Shown: positions 15,712-25,436 of the stretch, piece by piece
How the letters are laid out: each line of letters opens with the position of its first letter
Position numbering within the stretch: position 1 is the stretch's first letter
Source: Cupriavidus nantongensis
GTDB taxonomy: Bacteria > Pseudomonadota > Gammaproteobacteria > Burkholderiales > Burkholderiaceae
Direction: 5' to 3'
Length of the DNA: 64,000 bases
Assembly (NCBI RefSeq): GCF_001598055.1
Contig: NZ_CP014844.1
Span: forward strand, 2,720,967-2,784,966
The notes under the pieces: generated by a model
The model's database searches: none
Told to the model about the DNA's origin: nothing
What the model saw: the letters and a program-made list of their open reading frames with translations, nothing else
Position numbers and translations under genes: made by a program

Positions 15712-18700
15712 TCAATAGGCGTGCGTGCCGGCTTGGCCGGCGAGTTCTTCGATGGATTCACGCCCGAACAGCCATACCGCCAGCGGCGTCAGCACGGTGT
15801 CCAGCAAGGTCGAGCTGACCAGCCCCCCGAAGATCACGACGGCCACCGGATGCAAGATCTCCTTGCCGGGCGCATCGGCCGCCACCAATAGCGGCGTCAG
15901 AGCGAATGCCGCCACGAGAGCGGTCATGAGCACCGGGGTCAGACGCTCCAGCGAGCCTCTGACGATCATCGGCATGCCGAACGACTCCCCTTCGAGCCGG
16001 CAAAGATTGATGTAATGGCTGACCTTGAGAATGCCATTGCGCGTCGCGATGCCGGTCAGCGTGATGAAACCGACCATCGATGCGACGGACAACGTCAGGC
16101 CCGCGGCCCACATCGCAATGACGCTGCCAATCAGCGCGAAAGGTATGTTGGCCATGATGATCAGCGTCAGCCGATGCGCGCGATATCGGGAATACAACAC
16201 CAGGTAGATCAACGCCAATGACATGACGGCCAGGAGAGCAATCAGCTGCGTAGCCAGCTCCTGCGCCTGGAATTGCCCCTCGATGCTGACGAAGTACCCG
16301 CCCGGCAGACTGGACTGCGCGACCGCGCCCCGTACTCCGGCGATGATGCGGCCCATGTCGGAGCCGTCGGTATTGGCGTAGACGACGATTCGTCGCCGGC
16401 CATTTTCCCGGCCGATCTGATTGGGGCCATCGCCCTCTTCCACCGATGCGATGGCGGCCAGCGGCACGGGCCCGCGTGGCGACTGGATCATGATGCGCGC
16501 CAGATCCTGTGGCGTGCGCTGCGTTTCGGCCAGCCGCACAACGAGATCATGACGTCTCACGCCCTCGATAACCTGGGATGCCCGTGCGCCTTCGGAGAGC
16601 GTCTGCATGGCGCCCAGCGCATCGCCGGGCGTGATGCCATACTGCGCGGCCTTTCGATAATCCAGGCGCACGTTCACCTGTGGAATCAATACCTGTCTCT
16701 CGACCGTGATGTCGACCAGGCCGGGCACCTGCGCCAGGCGACCGCGGACGGATTCCGCCAAGCCCCGCAGGGTATCGAGGTCGTCGCCGTAGATCTTCAG
16801 GGCGATCTGCGCCCGCACGCCCGACAGCAGATGGTCCAGGCGATGAGAGATCGGCTGCCCGATGGCGACGGATGCAGGCAGCGAGGAGAGTTGTGCGCGG
16901 ATGGCGGCCATGACTTCCTCGCGGCTGCGATCGGAACGCTTCAGGTCGACATCGATCTCGGACGAATGCACCCCTTCGGCATGCTCGTCGAGCTCCGCGC
17001 GGCCAGTACGGCGGCCCACCTGCGTGACTTCCGGTACCTGGCGAATCAGCGATTCGGCCAAGGCGCCCATGCGGTTCGCCTCCGTCAGCGATGTGCCCGG
17101 ATTGAACATCAGGGACATGACCAGCGAGCCCTCGTTGAAAGCCGGCAGGAAGGCCCGCGGAAGCCACGGTATCGATGCCGCCGCGATAAGCGCGGCGATC
17201 CCGGCGCCAGCGAGAATGACCCGGGCACGCGGAAACGACCAGTTCAGCACGCGCGTATCGACCCGCTTGAGCCATCGCACCAAGGGACTATCGGGATGGT
17301 CCAGGCGCTTCATGCCGGGAAGCAGGTAGTAGGACAGCACCGGTGTGACGGTCATCGACACCAGCATCGACGCAAGGATGGACACGATATAGGCCACGCC
17401 CAATGGCGCGAACAACCGGCCCTCGATGCCTGGTAGCGCAAACAGCGGCACGAACACCAGGACGACGATCAACGTGGCATAGACGATGCCCGAGCGCACC
17501 TCCACGGACGCGCGCCAGATCGTCTCCAGTACCGCAGGCGCCTCCGTCATGGTCTTGCGCTGCTTGAGCCGGCGCAGGATGTTCTCCACATCGACCACCG
17601 CATCGTCGACCAATTCGCCAATGGCGATGGCCAAGCCCCCCAGCGTCATCACGTTGATCGACTGGCCCAACACGTGAAAGGCCAGCGCCGTCACGGCCAG
17701 GGACAGCGGAATGGCGATCAGAGAAATGGCGGTCGTGCGAGCACTGAGCAGGAAGGCAAAGAGGATGATCGCGACCATGATGGCGCCGTCGCGCAGTGCC
17801 TCAACCACATTACCGATGGAAGCCTCGATGAAATCCGCTTGCCGGAACAGCACGCGCGGCGCTTCCAGGCCCTTGGGCATGCCCTGCTTGAGCTCGGCCA
17901 GCGCCGCTTCCAGTTCGCGTGTCAGCTTGACGGTATCGGCGTCCGGTTGCTTTTGCACACTGACAATAACGGCCGGCTTGCCGTTGAACCCGGCGTCGCC
18001 GCGTTTGACCGCGGGGGCATGGCGCACACTGGCGACCTGCTGGAGCAGCACCGGGGCACCATCGCGATATGCGACGGCCAGCCCGCCGAGATCATCCAGG
18101 CGCGTCGTACGGCCCAGGTTGCGAATCAGATATTCCCGGCCGTTCAGGTCGATGAAGCCGCCACTGCTGTTGCTGGCGAAGTCCCGCAGCGCGTCGGACA
18201 ACTGGCCGAGCGAGATACCGAACTGCGCCATCCGTGCAGTGTCCGGTTCAACCCGAAGCTGACGGACTTCGCCGCCAATGGGAATCACCTGTGATACGCC
18301 CGGCACCGACAGCAGCCGCGGGCGCAGAACGAAATCGGCGTACTCGCGTGCCACCATCGGGCTGACGCTCTGAGCGTCGATCGGCAAGGCGATGAGCATG
18401 ATCTCGCCCATGATGGACGAAACCGGCCCCATGATGGGCGTCAGTCCACCGGGCAATTGCTCCCGCACCAGCGCCAGGCGCTCCGACACCAATTGCCGGT
18501 TGCGATAGACGTCGCTCCCCCAATCGAATTCGGCATAGACAATCGACAGTCCCACGCCCGAGACCGAACGCACTCGCGTCACGCCAGGCATGCCATTGAG
18601 CGCGGTTTCGATGGGAAAGGACACCAGCAACTCGACCTCCTGGGGCGCCATGCCGCCTGCCTCCGTGATCACCGTCACCAGGGGCTTGTTGAGGTCCGGA

Positions 18701-18816
18701 AACACATCCACGGGCGTACGCCAGGCCGTCATGGCCCCGAACGCCATCAAAATCGTAGCCAGGGCCAGCACCACCAGCCGGTTGCCGAGGCTGGCACGAA
18801 CTATCCAGTTGAACAT
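15712..18816 (-). CDS. Heavy-metal-efflux RND pump (CzcA/CusA family)
   Basis: A 1034-residue inner-membrane RND protein of the HME group, which moves metal cations from periplasm or cytoplasm out through a trimeric complex with the adaptor and outer-membrane factor encoded upstream. Two repeats of six transmembrane segments are apparent. The fourth-helix region reads [22 protein letters not shown], with the acidic residues of the proton relay; this differs from the CzcA (DFG-type) and CusA forms, so the metal (Zn, Co, Ni, Cd, Cu or Ag) cannot be named. N-terminus and length are normal. The adaptor gene ends 8 bp upstream. Confidence 0.93.
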   Translation of the reverse strand: MFNWIVRASLGNRLVVLALATILMAFGAMTAWRTPVDVFPDLNKPLVTVITEAGGMAPQEVELLVSFPIETALNGMPGVTRVRSVSGVGLSIVYAEFDWGSDVYRNRQLVSERLALVREQLPGGLTPIMGPVSSIMGEIMLIALPIDAQSVSPMVAREYADFVLRPRLLSVPGVSQVIPIGGEVRQLRVEPDTARMAQFGISLGQLSDALRDFASNSSGGFIDLNGREYLIRNLGRTTRLDDLGGLAVAYRDGAPVLLQQVASVRHAPAVKRGDAGFNGKPAVIVSVQKQPDADTVKLTRELEAALAELKQGMPKGLEAPRVLFRQADFIEASIGNVVEALRDGAIMVAIILFAFLLSARTTAISLIAIPLSLAVTALAFHVLGQSINVMTLGGLAIAIGELVDDAVVDVENILRRLKQRKTMTEAPAVLETIWRASVEVRSGIVYATLIVVLVFVPLFALPGIEGRLFAPLGVAYIVSILASMLVSMTVTPVLSYYLLPGMKRLDHPDSPLVRWLKRVDTRVLNWSFPRARVILAGAGIAALIAAASIPWLPRAFLPAFNEGSLVMSLMFNPGTSLTEANRMGALAESLIRQVPEVTQVGRRTGRAELDEHAEGVHSSEIDVDLKRSDRSREEVMAAIRAQLSSLPASVAIGQPISHRLDHLLSGVRAQIALKIYGDDLDTLRGLAESVRGRLAQVPGLVDITVERQVLIPQVNVRLDYRKAAQYGITPGDALGAMQTLSEGARASQVIEGVRRHDLVVRLAETQRTPQDLARIMIQSPRGPVPLAAIASVEEGDGPNQIGRENGRRRIVVYANTDGSDMGRIIAGVRGAVAQSSLPGGYFVSIEGQFQAQELATQLIALLAVMSLALIYLVLYSRYRAHRLTLIIMANIPFALIGSVIAMWAAGLTLSVASMVGFITLTGIATRNGILKVSHYINLCRLEGESFGMPMIVRGSLERLTPVLMTALVAAFALTPLLVAADAPGKEILHPVAVVIFGGLVSSTLLDTVLTPLAVWLFGRESIEELAGQAGTHAY

Positions 18817-18824
18817 GCCCGCCC

Positions 18825-19958
18825 CTACCGAATCTGGTTGATCAACGAGGCACCGCTGACCACCACGCGGTTCTCGGGGGACAGACCGTCAACCACGACG
18901 ACATTGCGCGCATCCAGGACACGTACCTGGACGGGCTGTGCGATAAAGCGCTGGGTCCCGGACTTGATCCAGACACTGGTCTCATTGTTCTGCCCGCGGA
19001 CCACCGCTTCGCTTGGCAGCACAATTCCCTTCACCGTGTCGGTCAGGTGCGCAACGACGGTCACGGGTTGCCCGACCGCAAGAGGGAGCGACGTCTGGCC
19101 GGCAAGCCGGAACGTCAGCGGTACCGCGCCGTTGCGCAAGCTGCGGCCCGCGCCGACAAACTGCAACGCCCCGCCCTGCACGTTTGCCAGGGCTCCATCC
19201 CGGATCCGGCCAGCGAGCGAGGCGTCGGCGCTCTGGGCCTCCACCATCAAGCGGGTCGGGTCGACGATTTCATACAAGACGTCATCACTTGCGGCGACTT
19301 GACCTGCGACGACGTTGGCCGAGGCGACAATGCCGCTCGCCGGCGCGCGCAGCGCATCGGTCTGATGCAGGCTGGTTCCCACGGCGGCGCGCTGACCGGA
19401 CAGGCTCTGGACTTCGGCGCGTGCAGCTTCGATGTCCTTGCGGGGGATGCTGTCCTGCAGCGACTCCAGCCGCTGCAGGCGCTGTTGCGCGAGCTTCAAA
19501 TTCGCGCTCAGGTTTGCCAGTTGAGCTTGCTGATTGCCGATGTCGAAAGGTTCGTTCTTGTGCCGCAACACCGCCATGACGTCGCCCTTTCGCACACGCT
19601 GGCCCAGCACAGGGAATCCGCCCGGCGGCGCCTCAAGCCAGCCGGGGTGTCCGGCCTGCAAGCGGCCACCCGCGTTCGGGTCCATCACCACAGTCGCATT
19701 GAGCTCCAGCGACACAGGATGCTCGCCAGCTTGCGGCATGATGGTACGAATGGCCATCCGGCGCTGCGCCAGCTTGGGCACCTGCACGCTGCCATCAGGA
19801 AGCCGCGCGAGCCCGGCCGCTGCAGTTGGCGCGGGTCCGTCAAGATGCTCGCCGTCGGGACCATGGGCGCCCGGAGCGGCCCAGGCGGGAACGATGGCGC
19901 TGAATTGGGCCGCGGCGGCGGCCACCAGCAGCGCCCGGCAGAATGTCGTGTTTTTCAT
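18825..19958 (-). CDS. RND efflux periplasmic adaptor (membrane fusion protein)
   Basis: A 377-residue adaptor with signal peptide, biotinyl-lipoyl-like region ([31 protein letters not shown]), alpha-hairpin (around [26 protein letters not shown]) and beta-barrel domains ([20 protein letters not shown]). The mature N-terminus starts [15 protein letters not shown], a His/acid motif also found in the 184-residue protein encoded just upstream. It links the pump to the outer-membrane channel; adaptors of this group can also pass metal to the pump. Spacing to both neighbours is under 12 bp. Confidence 0.9.
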   Translation of the reverse strand: MKNTTFCRALLVAAAAAQFSAIVPAWAAPGAHGPDGEHLDGPAPTAAAGLARLPDGSVQVPKLAQRRMAIRTIMPQAGEHPVSLELNATVVMDPNAGGRLQAGHPGWLEAPPGGFPVLGQRVRKGDVMAVLRHKNEPFDIGNQQAQLANLSANLKLAQQRLQRLESLQDSIPRKDIEAARAEVQSLSGQRAAVGTSLHQTDALRAPASGIVASANVVAGQVAASDDVLYEIVDPTRLMVEAQSADASLAGRIRDGALANVQGGALQFVGAGRSLRNGAVPLTFRLAGQTSLPLAVGQPVTVVAHLTDTVKGIVLPSEAVVRGQNNETSVWIKSGTQRFIAQPVQVRVLDARNVVVVDGLSPENRVVVSGASLINQIR

Positions 19959-19969
19959 GTGATGTCGGC

Positions 19970-20524
19970 CTATCGGTTCATCGCGCCAGTCCGACGGCGA
20001 TACCGGCGGATCATGACGAACAGCCCCAGTGCGAGGACCACTGCGATCGCAGCGCCGGCCCAGGGCTTCCAGGCAACGTGGTCGTGGCCGTGTTCGTCGC
20101 CACCAACGGTGATACGCCCCTCGATCAGATCGGATTCGGCGCCGGCAACCAGCGTAAAGACGAGCGCATGCTGCCCCGGTGCCTGCAGCGCCTTCAGCAG
20201 TGCCGCATCGGTGAAGGAAAAGTCCCCCAAATCGGCATGCAGCTTGGCCTGCGCCTTGATTTCCCCTAGCTCGACCTCTAGCGTGCCTGCTGTCACTGGC
20301 TCGTTGGTCGCATAGCGATCGACGAGTATGGATAACTCATCGTCGTAGAGCGTCCCGACTAGCTCGAACGCTTCGGTGTTTGCTTCGATGGTCGGCCTTG
20401 TGGTCCCGGCCGAAGTTGCGGCCGGGGCGTCAAGATGTTCGCCACTTGGGCCGTGCGCGCCGGGGGCTGCGTATCCAAGGCCGCATCCGAACAGCAGCAC
20501 AAGCGCGATGAGGCAACGATTCAT
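19970..20524 (-). CDS. Exported, C-terminally anchored accessory protein of the metal-efflux operon
   Basis: A 184-residue protein with an N-terminal signal peptide (MNRCLIALVLLFGCGLGYA), a beta-rich domain of about 110 residues, a short HGHDH stretch near residue 146 and one C-terminal transmembrane helix followed by RRYRRRTG. The mature N-terminus APGAHGPSGEHLDAPA is nearly the same as that of the adaptor downstream. Predicted topology is periplasmic domain tethered to the inner membrane. Its ATG overlaps the stop of the outer-membrane-factor gene (ATGA). Function unknown; sharing a His-containing motif with the adaptor suggests a role in delivering metal. Confidence 0.8.
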   Translation of the reverse strand: MNRCLIALVLLFGCGLGYAAPGAHGPSGEHLDAPAATSAGTTRPTIEANTEAFELVGTLYDDELSILVDRYATNEPVTAGTLEVELGEIKAQAKLHADLGDFSFTDAALLKALQAPGQHALVFTLVAGAESDLIEGRITVGGDEHGHDHVAWKPWAGAAIAVVLALGLFVMIRRYRRRTGAMNR

Positions 20525-21741
20525 GGCAATACTCCCAGAGCCTGTTTGAGATTGGCGATGGCAGCGCCGCGCCGCGCGCGCTGTCGCGCTGCGTCGGCTT
20601 CGGCTTCCAGCGCCTGGTTTTGTGCGCGCAATACCTCGGTCAGGCCGATTTCGCCTGCATCGAAGGTCTTGCGCAGGAGGACCGCGCGCTCGGCGAGCAT
20701 CGCGCTGCGCTGCTCACTGAGCTTGAGCTGCTGCTCCACCAGCGTGAGAGCCTGTCGCGATGCCTCCGCTTCGGACTGCACCACGCGCTCCATGCGCTCC
20801 CGCTCCGCGCGTGCGGTCATGACTTCGGTCTGAGCGGCAGTTTCCCTTGGCAGATTGCGGGCGTCCGTCGCAAACGGAATCCGAATGAACACGCCCACGG
20901 TCTGGTCGGACGGCGCGCCGCCACCGGCCGCATCACGGCGATAGGAGACCCCTACCTCCGGAGCGTCCCGGCGGGACTTCTGCAGATACCCGAGTTGTCG
21001 TTGCGCGCGGAGCAGGCCTCCGGCGGCGGCTTCCAGCGATGGGTGGGCCGAGACGGCCTCGGGCATGGCAGGTCGCTCCTCGTAGCGCAGCGGCAGCGCG
21101 GAGGCACCGGTCAATTGGAACAGCCGTGTTGACAGTTCGGTCATCCGTGCCTGGCTGTCGGTCAACAACGCGCGCGTGGCGAGAAGATCCTGATCCGCTA
21201 GCAGCAGATCGGTCCGGGCAAGATCGCCGGCGGAAACCCGTCGTGCCACATCGTCGCGCAAAGATGTGGCGTTTAGCACGCGTCGGCGCAACACTTCCTG
21301 CTCGGCCGCAGCCGCCGCAAGCTGCCAGACCCGATCCCGCAATTCGCCGGCAACGGCCAGCCTGGCAAGTCTCGCTCTGGCATCCGCCTCCGCCAGCTGG
21401 GCGTCAGCGAGCTCGCCCCTCGCCGCTCGCTGACCCGGCAGCCAGATAGGCACGCCAAGCGCGACTTCGCTTTCTCGAACGCCCCGCCCGTCCGTGAACC
21501 GGTCCCCACGATGACGCAGGTCGGCGACGGGAGGTCCGGCGATCAGCGAATCCGCCTGAATACGACTTGCAGCGGCCTCCTGTCGCCGCCCCTCGGCCGT
21601 CTGGAGCGCGACCGAACGCTCCCATGCGACCTCGAACAGGGACTGCAGGTCCGCTGGCGCGGATCGCTCAGCGGGCGCTTGGGCGTATGTAAGGGGCGAC
21701 AGCACGAGCGCTGCCACCAGAAGTAGAAATGATCTCTGCAT
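20521..21741 (-). CDS. TolC-family outer-membrane factor of the RND system
   Basis: A 406-residue outer-membrane efflux protein (CzcC-like). Signal peptide MQRSFLLLVAALVLSPLTYA, then two structural repeats rich in long alpha helices (for example [26 protein letters not shown]). I take ATG 21741 with GGGG about six bases upstream; an alternative TTG four codons earlier is unlikely. It forms the exit duct for the adaptor and pump. It is the second gene of the operon after the CzcI-like gene. Confidence 0.9.
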   Translation of the reverse strand: MQRSFLLLVAALVLSPLTYAQAPAERSAPADLQSLFEVAWERSVALQTAEGRRQEAAASRIQADSLIAGPPVADLRHRGDRFTDGRGVRESEVALGVPIWLPGQRAARGELADAQLAEADARARLARLAVAGELRDRVWQLAAAAAEQEVLRRRVLNATSLRDDVARRVSAGDLARTDLLLADQDLLATRALLTDSQARMTELSTRLFQLTGASALPLRYEERPAMPEAVSAHPSLEAAAGGLLRAQRQLGYLQKSRRDAPEVGVSYRRDAAGGGAPSDQTVGVFIRIPFATDARNLPRETAAQTEVMTARAERERMERVVQSEAEASRQALTLVEQQLKLSEQRSAMLAERAVLLRKTFDAGEIGLTEVLRAQNQALEAEADAARQRARRGAAIANLKQALGVLP

Positions 21742-21839
21742 GAAAAACCCCAACGCGAATGGCTTGAAGAAGCAATGCGACGGGGCGCGACCCGTAAAAA
21801 GGCGTCGCAGCAGACGAACAAACGAACGCTACCCCGTCG

Positions 21840-22193
21840 TCAGACAGGAGCGTGAGGTGGGCGTAATGGTGGTGTGCCGGTAGGATCCGGTATCACAGCG
21901 CCGTCAAACAGGGGCGTCTGGTAACGCGGCGGCAGGACGGGAAGCGAGTAAGCCAGGCTTACCGTTCCCAAGAGGTTCGAGGCGAGCTCGAAGTCCAACT
22001 GGTGTGACGCCGAGGCGCTGGAGTCGTCCTCGTGGATATCGCCATCGTCGTCATGATGATGCGGCACGTGCTCGGCGTGGACAACCATATGGTCCAGCAC
22101 CGGGCCGGACGCATGCGCGAATTGCCGCTCCACTGCAGCGAGAGCCTGCAGCGGGAGCATCAGCATCAAAAGGATGGCAACAATTCGCGACAT
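21840..22193 (-). CDS. CzcI-like small periplasmic protein
   Basis: A 117-residue exported protein. Signal peptide MSRIVAILLMLMLPLQALAA is followed by a short His/Asp cluster (HAEHVPHHHDDDGDIHEDD) and a proline-rich tail. Proteins of this type, CzcI in czc loci, precede heavy-metal RND operons and are thought to tune expression or bind metal in the periplasm. The start at 22193 matches the signal peptide; the longer frame to 22259 adds only basic residues. It is the first gene of the minus-strand efflux operon and lies divergent from the EamA transporter. Confidence 0.78.
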   Translation of the reverse strand: MSRIVAILLMLMLPLQALAAVERQFAHASGPVLDHMVVHAEHVPHHHDDDGDIHEDDSSASASHQLDFELASNLLGTVSLAYSLPVLPPRYQTPLFDGAVIPDPTGTPPLRPPHAPV

Positions 22194-22327
22194 GCGCCGG
22201 ATTCTACAGGAATATGCCGGCGTCATTGGCGCACCCCTGCCGCGTAAAGGGCCGCCCAATCACCTGGTCGCCTCAATTGTCGGATGCGCGCGACAATGCC
22301 ATTCCGCTATGCCAACCGCAATACGCC

Positions 22328-23386
22328 ATGTCACTACGCTTAGCATCCCCGGCGCTCGCTGCCGCGATACTTTTTGGAGCCAGCACTCCGCTGGCCAAGG
22401 CTTTGACCGGGGGAATATCGCCGCTGATGTTGGCGGGACTGCTTTACTTGGGCAGCGGAATCGGCCTGCTCATCGCAATTGGTGCCCGCCGACTCTTTGG
22501 TGCGCGTCAAAGCGCCGAAGGCGGCACGCTTGCCATTCCCCCCGCAGAGTGGCCGTGGCTGCTTGCCGCGATTATTGCCGGGGGCGTCGCCGGCCCGGCC
22601 CTATTGATGACGGGCCTGAACGAGACAAGCGCCGCGACCGCGTCGCTGCTGCTGAACGTTGAAGGAGTGTTGACCGCCGTGATTGCCTGGGTGGTCTTCA
22701 AGGAAAACGCCGATCGTCAGATCGTTCTAGGGATGGTCGCGATCGTGGCGGGCGGGCTCCTGCTCTCGTGGCAGCCGGGCGAAGTCAGATTCGCATCGGG
22801 GGCGATTCTGGTCGTGGCAGCGTGCCTTTGCTGGGCCGTCGACAACAACCTCACACGCAAGGTTTCCAACAACGACGCGCTGGTCATTGCCTGCCTGAAG
22901 GGACTGGTAGCCGGCGTCTGCAATACAAGCTTGGCATTTGCCACCGGCGCGGATCTGCCGCCGTTTGCGAGCACACTGGCTGCCATGGTCGTGGGCTTCG
23001 CGGGATACGGCGTCAGTCTCGCCCTGTTCGTCATAGCCTTGCGCTGGCTGGGCACTGCGCGGACCGGCGCCTATTTTTCGATTGCGCCGGTATTTGGCGT
23101 CGTCATATCGCTGGCGATATGGCCCGACGTGCCAGGCGTCACGTTCTGGCTTGCCGCAGCTTTGATGGCACTCGGCATCTGGTTGCACCTCCGGGAACGG
23201 CACGAGCATGAGCATACCCATGACCCGCTCGAGCACAGCCATGCCCACCGGCACGACGCGCACCATCAACATGAGCATGACTTTCCGTGGGAAGGGGCCG
23301 AACCGCACCGCCATTGGCATCGGCATGAGGTGCTGATCCATCGGCATCCGCATTATCCGGACACGCACCATAGGCACAGCCATTAG
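22328..23386 (+). CDS. EamA/DMT-family transporter with a histidine-rich C-terminal tail
   Basis: A 352-residue inner-membrane protein. About ten transmembrane helices in two EamA repeats (start MSLRLASPALAAAILFGAST; second half GLVAGVCNTSLAFATGA onward) fill the first 290 residues. The last 60 or so residues are packed with histidine, acid and arginine (HEHEHTHDPLEHSHAHRHDA and beyond). Such tails bind divalent metals in other transporters. Together with its position divergent from an RND metal pump this suggests a metal-linked substrate or metal sensing by the tail. Shine-Dalgarno at 22328 is weak; the frame is open further upstream but only antisense to the neighbour. Confidence 0.85.
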   Translation: MSLRLASPALAAAILFGASTPLAKALTGGISPLMLAGLLYLGSGIGLLIAIGARRLFGARQSAEGGTLAIPPAEWPWLLAAIIAGGVAGPALLMTGLNETSAATASLLLNVEGVLTAVIAWVVFKENADRQIVLGMVAIVAGGLLLSWQPGEVRFASGAILVVAACLCWAVDNNLTRKVSNNDALVIACLKGLVAGVCNTSLAFATGADLPPFASTLAAMVVGFAGYGVSLALFVIALRWLGTARTGAYFSIAPVFGVVISLAIWPDVPGVTFWLAAALMALGIWLHLRERHEHEHTHDPLEHSHAHRHDAHHQHEHDFPWEGAEPHRHWHRHEVLIHRHPHYPDTHHRHSH

Positions 23387-23632
23387 GACACGTTCGAACC
23401 CGCCGAAAAGTCGCTATGCGGCGCTGCGTGGATCAACGCCATATTGGCGCACGTGTGTGCGCCACCCCACAGAAGCGAACCGGCGCGGCTACATCGCGCC
23501 TGGGCCGCCTCGCCCAACCCGCACAGCCCCACTGTATGGGCGGATTCGGAACCAAGGTACCAGCCCACGGGGAACGGTGGGTGCAGCGTGACGGACCTGT
23601 AATACTATGGCTACCCTCACCGCTTAACTGGC

Positions 23633-24115
23633 ATGACTAACTTCGTTTTCGCGCTGACGCCGGCGCAACAGGCTGCGGTGACGGCGCGCCGGATGGCGCT
23701 GCAGCTGTCCGCACGCCAAGCGAGGTTCTTGGCCGTGGCTGCTGACCCCGATGACCCGCTCGGCATTGTGCGCGTGTTAGGACTCGACATCTCGACGCTG
23801 CAACCCTTGGCACCGCGCCCCTGGCTCGACATGGCTGCCCGCACAGCTAGCGTCAGCTACCGCGGTTCTTTGCCGTCGGACGTGCTGGCCTCCATGCTGG
23901 CCGAAGGCCGCGTGGTGTCCGAGTGGTTCCCTCATCTCGGGCACCTGCTGGATGAGACGCCGCTTTCACTGCTGATTCTCGCCATCGAGCAGCTCGCTAA
24001 CCAGCAACACCTCCCCTTCACAACGCTCTGGCGGAATCTCGGGCAACTAGCGCAGGCGTGTCAGTCCCATCGGCTCGCGGGCTGGCTGGAACTGTTCGCC
24101 GAGCATGACACCTGA
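23633..24115 (+). CDS. Hypothetical protein, unrecognised (160 aa)
   Basis: A 160-residue soluble protein, largely alpha-helical by composition (LTPAQQAAVTARRMALQLSARQ at the start, LLILAIEQLANQQHL later) with no signal peptide or membrane segment. I do not recognise the family. Together with the next two genes it occupies an isolated 1.5-kb block between the metal-resistance region and the LysR/LysE pair; none resembles its neighbours, which fits a small acquired cassette. The start codon is supported only by length and reading-frame composition. Confidence 0.6.
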   Translation: MTNFVFALTPAQQAAVTARRMALQLSARQARFLAVAADPDDPLGIVRVLGLDISTLQPLAPRPWLDMAARTASVSYRGSLPSDVLASMLAEGRVVSEWFPHLGHLLDETPLSLLILAIEQLANQQHLPFTTLWRNLGQLAQACQSHRLAGWLELFAEHDT

Positions 24116-24135
24116 TCGCTGACGGCCTCGTCCAG

Positions 24136-24492
24136 TCAGCGCCGAAGTCGCTGTCGCACGGTAATTTGCAGCGGACCATCTTTGCCGCGCAATCGTTCGG
24201 GTAGCGCCCGTGCCACGACACCATGCGACAAATCGCCAGGCCGTATGTGCGCAGACCACTGACCCAGGTCACGCTCATTGAGGGTGAGAGACGCGTTAAA
24301 CGCGGACATGGCCCGCCACACCAGTTGCCGAAGGCCACGCGCGCTATAGTGTGATGGTTGCGTAGCAGTCGCGACCATGTTGGTTCGTGGCGCGCGAACG
24401 CCCCGCAGATAACCCAACGCATAGCAGAGCGGGTCATCGCGATCGCGCCAGTGAGCGTGCAGCGCCGCAGATAGCCGCCGGCTCACCGGCAC
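24136..24492 (-). CDS. Hypothetical protein, unrecognised (118 aa)
   Basis: A 118-residue basic protein starting at GTG (24492), converging on the gene at 23633 and divergent from the gene at 24569. Composition (WRDRDDPLCYALGYLRGVRA, LRQLVWRAMSAFNASLTL) looks like real protein, and it ends with a very basic tail (LQITVRQRLRR), possible for a nucleic-acid-binding protein. A competing frame at 24018-24437 overlaps it and looks like a shadow. The Shine-Dalgarno is weak and the family is unknown. Confidence 0.5.
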   Translation of the reverse strand: MPVSRRLSAALHAHWRDRDDPLCYALGYLRGVRAPRTNMVATATQPSHYSARGLRQLVWRAMSAFNASLTLNERDLGQWSAHIRPGDLSHGVVARALPERLRGKDGPLQITVRQRLRR

Positions 24493-24513
24493 CGCCCGCT
24501 CGATTTCTGCACA

Positions 24514-24530
24514 GATTTGTTACAATTTTT
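24514..24530. promoter_or_regulatory. TTGTTAC site between divergent cassette genes
   Basis: The sequence ATTTGTTACAATTTTT lies in the 76-bp gap between the divergent genes at 24492 and 24569. The same TTGTTAC/GTAACAA core recurs three times at 25263-25349, downstream of the second gene. This suggests binding sites for one regulator. Confidence 0.4.
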
Positions 24531-24568
24531 AACTCGATGAGCCAGCCCTCTTTTCATTGTGAGCGGCA

Positions 24569-25159
24569 ATGGGAAACCCCGACGAACTAAGCAGAGAAGA
24601 CCTGTTGCTCCGCCTCATCGAGCGCTACGTCATGATTGGTGGCCGTTACTACCGTGACATACCGGCGGAACAACAGGCGCAATACCTACCCGACGTCTGC
24701 GAGAGCGAATCGTATCGATGTGAACGGTTGCGACAGCTGCTATATGAGCACGGCGCATTTCGAGGAGTGCCTTTCCGAAAGGGACCGATCGAGGTGATGG
24801 ACGCCTTTATCGCCGAGGGTCCGCAGCGGCTTGCGGCAGAGCGCGAGAGACAGCGCGCCAGTGCCGAAGAAGACGAGCAAATGCGGAACCGACTTCTTGC
24901 ACGGCAAAGAGAGCGCGAACCTCAGATTGACAAGACCGCAGACAAGCACCGCCGGCTGAGCTGGCTACCTTATGAGTCGGGGCCCAAAGGCCAGATTCTC
25001 GACCTCGTCAGTGCAAGCGTCAAGAAGTTGCACGCGGTCCAAATCGCCAAGCAGCTCGAGATGGAAGTAGCCGATGTTCTGGAAGGACTGGCGTCGCTGA
25101 TCAGGTCAGAACGCATTATTGCGAGGGGCGACGGCACGTTTAAACTGGCAGACGAATAA
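24569..25159 (+). CDS. Hypothetical protein with possible C-terminal winged helix
   Basis: A 196-residue soluble charged protein. The first 80 residues are acidic and aromatic (LLLRLIERYVMIGGRYYRDI), the middle is a coiled, Arg/Glu-rich linker (residues 90-130), and the last 60 (KGQILDLVSASVKKLHAVQIAKQLEM then VLEGLASLIRSERIIARGDG) have the helix-helix-helix-wing pattern of a winged-helix DNA-binding domain. I do not recognise the full-length family. The downstream gap carries GTAACAA repeats that it may bind; that is a guess from position. Confidence 0.6.
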   Translation: MGNPDELSREDLLLRLIERYVMIGGRYYRDIPAEQQAQYLPDVCESESYRCERLRQLLYEHGAFRGVPFRKGPIEVMDAFIAEGPQRLAAERERQRASAEEDEQMRNRLLARQREREPQIDKTADKHRRLSWLPYESGPKGQILDLVSASVKKLHAVQIAKQLEMEVADVLEGLASLIRSERIIARGDGTFKLADE

Positions 25160-25244
25160 CCTGCCGGGGAGACACGCCCCTTCGCACGCTACCTGACAGA
25201 CTGAAGATGTAACATGGCCGCCGTACATCCAAAGAACACTTTAA

Positions 25245-25357
25245 GTTGAACCGTTCAACGGAGTAACAATTTTCTGCAACGTTTGTTCAACTAAATTTGT
25301 TACTAGGCAAGCGACAAGCAGCGTCACGCCGTCAGTGCGTGAGTAACAAAATTACGC
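25245..25357. repeat. Cluster of palindromes and GTAACAA repeats
   Basis: In an AT-richer gap (25160-25436) with no gene. GTTGAAC-C-GTTCAAC at 25245-25259 is a perfect 7+1+7 palindrome. GTAACAA at 25263-25269 and TTGTTAC at 25297-25303 form an inverted pair extended by TTT/AAA. A further GTAACAA lies at 25343-25349, and TTCAAC is repeated at about 25286. The arrangement resembles operators or iteron-like replication or partition sites; no Rep gene is visible. Confidence 0.5.
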
Positions 25358-25436
25358 AAAACAACGTCCTCTGCGCAGCAGTCCAGGCGTACGACCTAGC
25401 CGTCCGCTACCCAGCCAGCACCGCGAGGCCGACTGG

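Noticed and set aside
16273..17436. 387-codon plus-strand frame inside the RND pump gene
   Set aside because: Antisense shadow of a firmly identified gene; composition (Arg/His/Gly-rich) is typical of reverse-frame GC-rich sequence and there is no Shine-Dalgarno or family motif.
24018..24437. 139-codon minus-strand frame at 24018
   Set aside because: Overlaps both the 23633 gene and a better-looking minus-strand frame at 24136; Arg/Pro/Cys-rich shadow composition.
25245..25357. CRISPR array
   Set aside because: The repeats are short, in both orientations and irregularly spaced, unlike direct repeats with uniform spacers.
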